From Marixanthotalea marina (lineage in GTDB: Bacteria > Bacteroidota > Bacteroidia > Flavobacteriales > Flavobacteriaceae), in NCBI GenBank assembly GCA_018883545.1, contig JAHLEH010000001.1, forward strand, positions 682,001 through 746,000: a stretch of DNA of 64,000 nt, given 5' to 3'. The first letter of the stretch is position 1; every line of letters begins with the position of its first letter. Shown here piece by piece: positions 60,263-64,000 of this stretch. The position numbers were made by a program, and so were the translations under genes. The notes beneath the pieces were generated by a model. That model had not been told where the DNA came from, ran no database searches, and saw only the letters and a program-made list of their open reading frames with translations.

Positions 60263-62632
60263 ATGTACCACGCCATAGAATCACCAATGTTAGTAAAAAT
60301 TAGCTTTAATAAGCTATTTCAGCAATATAAAACGATGCTAACTAGTGAAGATGCTTTATTGGCGGCTCGCGCAAAGCAGGTGCTGGAAATTCAGGAGAAA
60401 CACCCTGTTTTGGGTACTGGATTTACCGATTTTTCGCTATTAGAGGCATACAAGCAAGAAATCGAAACTGTGCTTCGGGATTCCTTTAGTCCGCTGTTAA
60501 CCCGCAATGAAATCAAAACGGCGTCAGTGCCTTTTCAAAATCTTATTTTTAATCCGTCTCAACGGTTTAAGAATATTATAGAATCTGCTGGCGAAGGGTT
60601 TGAGCTGGACATAAAAAATATGCCAGAAGACGATACGTACATTATAGCCTGTACAGTTATTTTGAATTTTTGCTATGGTTATGATTTAAGTCTGAAGCGT
60701 CCCATGTATTATGAAATACCTGATGCCAATGGGATTAAGCGTTACTATAAAATAATGTACAATGCCGATTTTTGCGAAATTGTACCAACAGAAAAAGCTG
60801 TTAAAATTACCCAAGAAGATTATGATGAGTTGATCGATAATTTTGGAAATATAGAACTTTGGAAAGCAAAATTTCCTCCAAATAGTTATACTTTCAAAGG
60901 TTTTGTGATTTCTAATATTTTTGATGTTACAGACGATCAATCGATATCTAACATAAAATCCAGTTTAATAGGAGAGGTAAAAAATAAGGACAAAAATTTC
61001 ATAAAAGAATTCCAAAATATTTTTCGCTCATTGTTGGGTCTTAAAAATTTAAGGGTTGGTTTTTCACTTTACAACAAAGAAGAAGATACCTTCGAACGTG
61101 TTTTGGGTGACGATATGGTAAGTTTTTTGGTGAACAGAAGCGATTCCTTGCTTTGTGAAACCTCGTTATGTGAGGATTCTTATAATATGCTATTAAAGGA
61201 AAAGCGGTTTTTTGCTATTTCGGATGTAGATAAATTGGCATCTATTGTTAACACGCCCCAATTTAAAATTCTTCAGGATCAAGGCATTAAAAGTGCTATT
61301 TTGGCGCCTATAGCTAGTAATAATGAGTTGTTGGGAATATTAGAGTTGGTATCTAATAAGCCAAAGGTTTTAAATAGTATCAACGCTAATAAATTAACCG
61401 ATGTAATGCCGTTTATAATATCTACGGTAGAGCGCTCTAAAAAAGAGGAACAAAATTTAATTGAAGCTATAATACAGCAGGAGTGTACATCCATTCATCC
61501 TAGTGTGGCGTGGAAATTTAGAAGTGCAGCTAAAAAATTCCTGTTCGATAAACAAAAACTAGGGCCCAGCGCTACTTTTAGTAAAATAGCTTTTGAAAAT
61601 GTGTATCCTTTATTTGGGCAAATCGATATATCAGGGTCTTCAAGTGCCAGAAACGAAGCAACAAAAAAAGATTTATTGCTTCAATTAACTTTGGTAGAAA
61701 AAATATTCGATAAAATAACAAACTCAAAAGAACTGTTAATTTACAGTCAGATTAAGTTTCAAATAGAGAGTTTTCAAGAAGAGTTGAAATCCGATTTTAA
61801 AGTTGACACCGAAATGACAATTTCTGTGTTCTTTAAAAATGAAATAGAGCCCTTGTTAAAATTTCTGTCGAAAAAAAATGCCGCCTTAACAGACGATATA
61901 GATAACTACTTTAATAAAATAGATGAAACTTTAGGTGTGGTTTATTTCCACAGGAAAAGTTACGACGATACCGTAGCATTGTTCAACAAAAATATGGCCT
62001 CCTTGTTGGATAAAAAGCAAGTTGAAGCCCAACAAATGTATCCCCACTATTTTGAGCGTTTTAAAACCGATGGGGTAGAGCATAATATGTATATAGGCGA
62101 GGACATAACCAAAGAAGATGGTTTTAATAGTATCTATTTGTACAATCTTCGTTTGTGGCAGTTGCAGGTTATGTGCGAAATGGAAAATGAGTATTATAAC
62201 AGTCAAGATGAATATCCGCTGTCACTGGATGTGGCTTCCATGATATTGGTATTTAACCAACCATTGTCTATAAGGTTTAGAATGGATGAAAAACGATTTG
62301 ATGTAGACGGTACATACAATGCAAGATACGAAGTGGTTAAAAAGCGCGTTGATAAAGCATTCATTAAAGGCACAGAAGAACGCGTTACCGGAAAGGGTAA
62401 AATAACCATTGTATATTCCCAAAAAGAAGACGAAATAGAATACTTGCGCTATGTTAAGTTTTTACAGTCTAAAAAAGTACTGAATAACGACGAAGAAATT
62501 CTGGAACTGGAAAACTTGCAAGGGGTAACAGGGTTAAAGGCTATAAGGGTGAGTTTGCTGTATAGCAACAAAGCAGATAATAGTAAAGAACTCTATACCT
62601 ATGGGGATTTAATGGCTGAAATTAAATCTTAA
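60263..62632 (+). CDS. GAF domain-containing protein
   Basis: About 789 residues from the ATG at 60263; a GTG at 60236 is possible. A helical N-terminal part precedes a GAF-like domain (about 245-400; LKNLRVGFSLYNKEEDTFERVLGDDMVSFLV..., SAILAPIASNNELLGILELVSNKP), followed by a long helical C-terminal region. No kinase, cyclase or phosphodiesterase motif is evident. It converges on the HD-PycTM gene with 11 bases of overlap. Its ligand is unknown. Confidence 0.82.
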   Translation: MYHAIESPMLVKISFNKLFQQYKTMLTSEDALLAARAKQVLEIQEKHPVLGTGFTDFSLLEAYKQEIETVLRDSFSPLLTRNEIKTASVPFQNLIFNPSQRFKNIIESAGEGFELDIKNMPEDDTYIIACTVILNFCYGYDLSLKRPMYYEIPDANGIKRYYKIMYNADFCEIVPTEKAVKITQEDYDELIDNFGNIELWKAKFPPNSYTFKGFVISNIFDVTDDQSISNIKSSLIGEVKNKDKNFIKEFQNIFRSLLGLKNLRVGFSLYNKEEDTFERVLGDDMVSFLVNRSDSLLCETSLCEDSYNMLLKEKRFFAISDVDKLASIVNTPQFKILQDQGIKSAILAPIASNNELLGILELVSNKPKVLNSINANKLTDVMPFIISTVERSKKEEQNLIEAIIQQECTSIHPSVAWKFRSAAKKFLFDKQKLGPSATFSKIAFENVYPLFGQIDISGSSSARNEATKKDLLLQLTLVEKIFDKITNSKELLIYSQIKFQIESFQEELKSDFKVDTEMTISVFFKNEIEPLLKFLSKKNAALTDDIDNYFNKIDETLGVVYFHRKSYDDTVALFNKNMASLLDKKQVEAQQMYPHYFERFKTDGVEHNMYIGEDITKEDGFNSIYLYNLRLWQLQVMCEMENEYYNSQDEYPLSLDVASMILVFNQPLSIRFRMDEKRFDVDGTYNARYEVVKKRVDKAFIKGTEERVTGKGKITIVYSQKEDEIEYLRYVKFLQSKKVLNNDEEILELENLQGVTGLKAIRVSLLYSNKADNSKELYTYGDLMAEIKS

Positions 62633-63902
62633 AAGTAAAGTTTGTATCTGTAGATTGTATTTGCATTGATGTTTCAGAACTTTCAACCGAGGGTAAAACA
62701 TCTTTTATTTCCGCTTTTGGGTTTGTTTTAAAGGATATGGCGAAAGAAAGTACAGATATAATCATGCCGGCCATAAATATAGTGTAGGTAACCCTTAAAA
62801 TACGGTACTTTCTATCCAATACTTTTCCTAAAAAATACAAGTCTTTGGTTAGCGAGTCGTATAGATAATCTTTGTCTTTTAAAAGCTCGTTTATGGCCCA
62901 TTGGTATTCTTTCAGTTCCATTTTATGGAAATTTCCAAAAAACGTAAGGTTTACTCGTTTTTGTTCAACATCTTCTCTGGTAAATTCGCCTCGGGTTACA
63001 TTTGGTCTGGTAGCTATAATGGACAGTACCATAGAAATAACGCTCGATACGGTAAAAATAATAGTTGGTATAATTAAATAACTGTTGGAAGGATTGTCTA
63101 GTTTAGAAAACAAATTAGCAATTACCAATGAAATTATAATAGCGTTTACAGATAGTAAAATATTAGCTTTGGTATCGGCAATATCACTTAGTTTGATGTG
63201 GTTTCTTAAAGCTACCCTATAAAAAGTTTGAATGCCACGTTCGGGACTTTCGTTTTTGTATTGTGCTTTGTATTTGGCTTTAAGTTCTTCGGTTTTTTGT
63301 TTCTGTTTTAGTTTTTTTCTCTGTTTTATTAGCTTCGAAAGGTTTTTTTCTTTAACAGGCTGCCAATTTTTTAAGGCATAATCACAATAAAACTTATGTT
63401 TTTCGGTGAGTACTTTAATGTTCTCCTCTAACCATTCTGTTGGAGTGTAATTTTTAATGCCTTGTATTTCAAGTTCTTTTCTTAAAAATTCACTGGCTTC
63501 GTTAAAGTAATCCTTTCCAAAGTGTGAAGCATCTGCATCCCTGATTATTTTTTCAAGTTCAGATTGTGGTTCGTTGTCAAATTCTGTTGCCAGAATGCAT
63601 TTGTTTACAGCCTCAATGATTTTGTTGTCTACGTCATTTTCTTTTAAAAATTGGGAGGCTATTTTTACGCTTTCCTTTTCATGGTCGTTGGTAGTTTTTG
63701 TATAGCCTGTGTCATGCAAAAGTGAAGCCAGTTTAAGCACTAAGATGTCTTGGTCGTTAAGATTGCAATGTTGAATGATTTCATTAACGCTTTTGTGTAC
63801 ACGCTCTGTGTGTGTATAATTATGGTACAGAAATGTATTGGGGAGTTTTTCCTTGAATAAATTGAAAACAAACGCTTGTGTGCTTTTTACAATATCTGTC
63901 AT
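62622..63902 (-). CDS. HD-domain hydrolase fused to Pycsar-effector-like membrane domain
   Basis: 426 residues. The HD domain (about 20-180) has His31 (NYTHTERVH), His63-Asp64 (LLHDTGY) and Asp122 (IRDADASHFG), a complete metal site. A Lys-rich helix (185-215) links it to a segment of the Pycsar-effector type (RVALRNHIKLSDIADTKANILLSVNA, about 229-253) with three membrane helices (about 247-266, 277-297, 370-391). PycTM effectors respond to cyclic pyrimidine nucleotides and disrupt the membrane in antiphage defence. No cyclase is in the window. The HD part could hydrolyse a nucleotide signal. Confidence 0.85.
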   Translation of the reverse strand: MTDIVKSTQAFVFNLFKEKLPNTFLYHNYTHTERVHKSVNEIIQHCNLNDQDILVLKLASLLHDTGYTKTTNDHEKESVKIASQFLKENDVDNKIIEAVNKCILATEFDNEPQSELEKIIRDADASHFGKDYFNEASEFLRKELEIQGIKNYTPTEWLEENIKVLTEKHKFYCDYALKNWQPVKEKNLSKLIKQRKKLKQKQKTEELKAKYKAQYKNESPERGIQTFYRVALRNHIKLSDIADTKANILLSVNAIIISLVIANLFSKLDNPSNSYLIIPTIIFTVSSVISMVLSIIATRPNVTRGEFTREDVEQKRVNLTFFGNFHKMELKEYQWAINELLKDKDYLYDSLTKDLYFLGKVLDRKYRILRVTYTIFMAGMIISVLSFAISFKTNPKAEIKDVLPSVESSETSMQIQSTDTNFTFKI

Positions 63903-64000
63903 GTCTAGTATTTAAAGGCTATAATCATACAAATTACAAAAAAACATATGAAAAAAATATGGTGTGTTAATTTGTATCTTTATCTCAAAAATAACAAAAT

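Noticed and set aside
62622..63902. Complete Pycsar defence system
   Set aside because: The effector-like domain is present but no pyrimidine cyclase is encoded in the window, and the flanking genes are not defence genes.

Overview
The window is low-GC and reads as a chromosomal segment of a marine-type member of the Bacteroidetes, most likely family Flavobacteriaceae. Support comes from protein families typical of that group (a long-tailed FtsZ, SigZ, ASPIC/UnbV lipoproteins, an mvaA plus GYDIA-kinase pair), from many -7 boxes of the form TAnnTTTG, from tRNAs without an encoded CCA, and from dispersed palindromic intergenic repeats bounded by GTCA...TGAC. This placement is an inference from the sequence alone; no search was run.

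Layout. 1-2339: the start of an FAD/NAD(P) oxidoreductase cut by the window edge, a GH113-type glycosidase lipoprotein and a phosphoprotein-phosphatase-like metallophosphoesterase. 2422-8973: an eight-gene minus-strand arsenosugar cluster (two TIGR glycosyltransferases, DUF547, a sterol-desaturase-type oxygenase, ArsM, purine nucleoside phosphorylase, radical SAM ArsS and an AhpD-like protein). 9127-10240: manA and tRNA-Phe. 10429-18328: coaX, an outer-membrane protein, a TPR protein, lptC, a small membrane protein, a CNNM/CorC protein and a PpiD/SurA-like foldase, an envelope-biogenesis group. 18383-20638: mevalonate-pathway pair. 20872-24867: two tandem POT peptide transporters and a thioredoxin-like protein. 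24872-29694: minus-strand surE - small membrane protein - lpxB - NlpC/P60 lipoprotein - comEC. 29907-38177: prc protease, a lone DppC-type permease, a giant FG-GAP/ASPIC lipoprotein and a type-B carboxylesterase. 38231-39633: engB and an alpha/beta hydrolase.

39904-55547 is the division and cell wall (dcw) cluster in the order mraZ, rsmH, ftsL, ftsI, murE, mraY, murD, ftsW, murG, murC, ftsQ, ftsA, ftsZ. It makes lipid II and the divisome. mraZ is preceded by four phased copies of a GTGGTAAA box around its promoter, which fits MraZ autoregulation of the cluster. Palindromic repeats sit at three junctions (mraY/murD, murD/ftsW, ftsW/murG).

55689-64000: a YqeY-like protein; a GIY-YIG gene between a 35-nt copy of the 5' half of tRNA-Arg (itself interrupted by two palindromes) and the intact tRNA-Arg; SigZ; a TonB-dependent receptor; two small membrane proteins; a GAF-domain protein; and an HD-hydrolase fused to a Pycsar-effector-like membrane domain.

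The observations most worth follow-up are the tRNA-Arg/GIY-YIG insertion structure, the exact 102-bp in-frame insertion of a repeat into the arsenosugar glycosyltransferase, the arsenosugar cluster with its embedded oxygenase and DUF547 gene, the phased MraZ boxes, and the orphan HD-PycTM protein.
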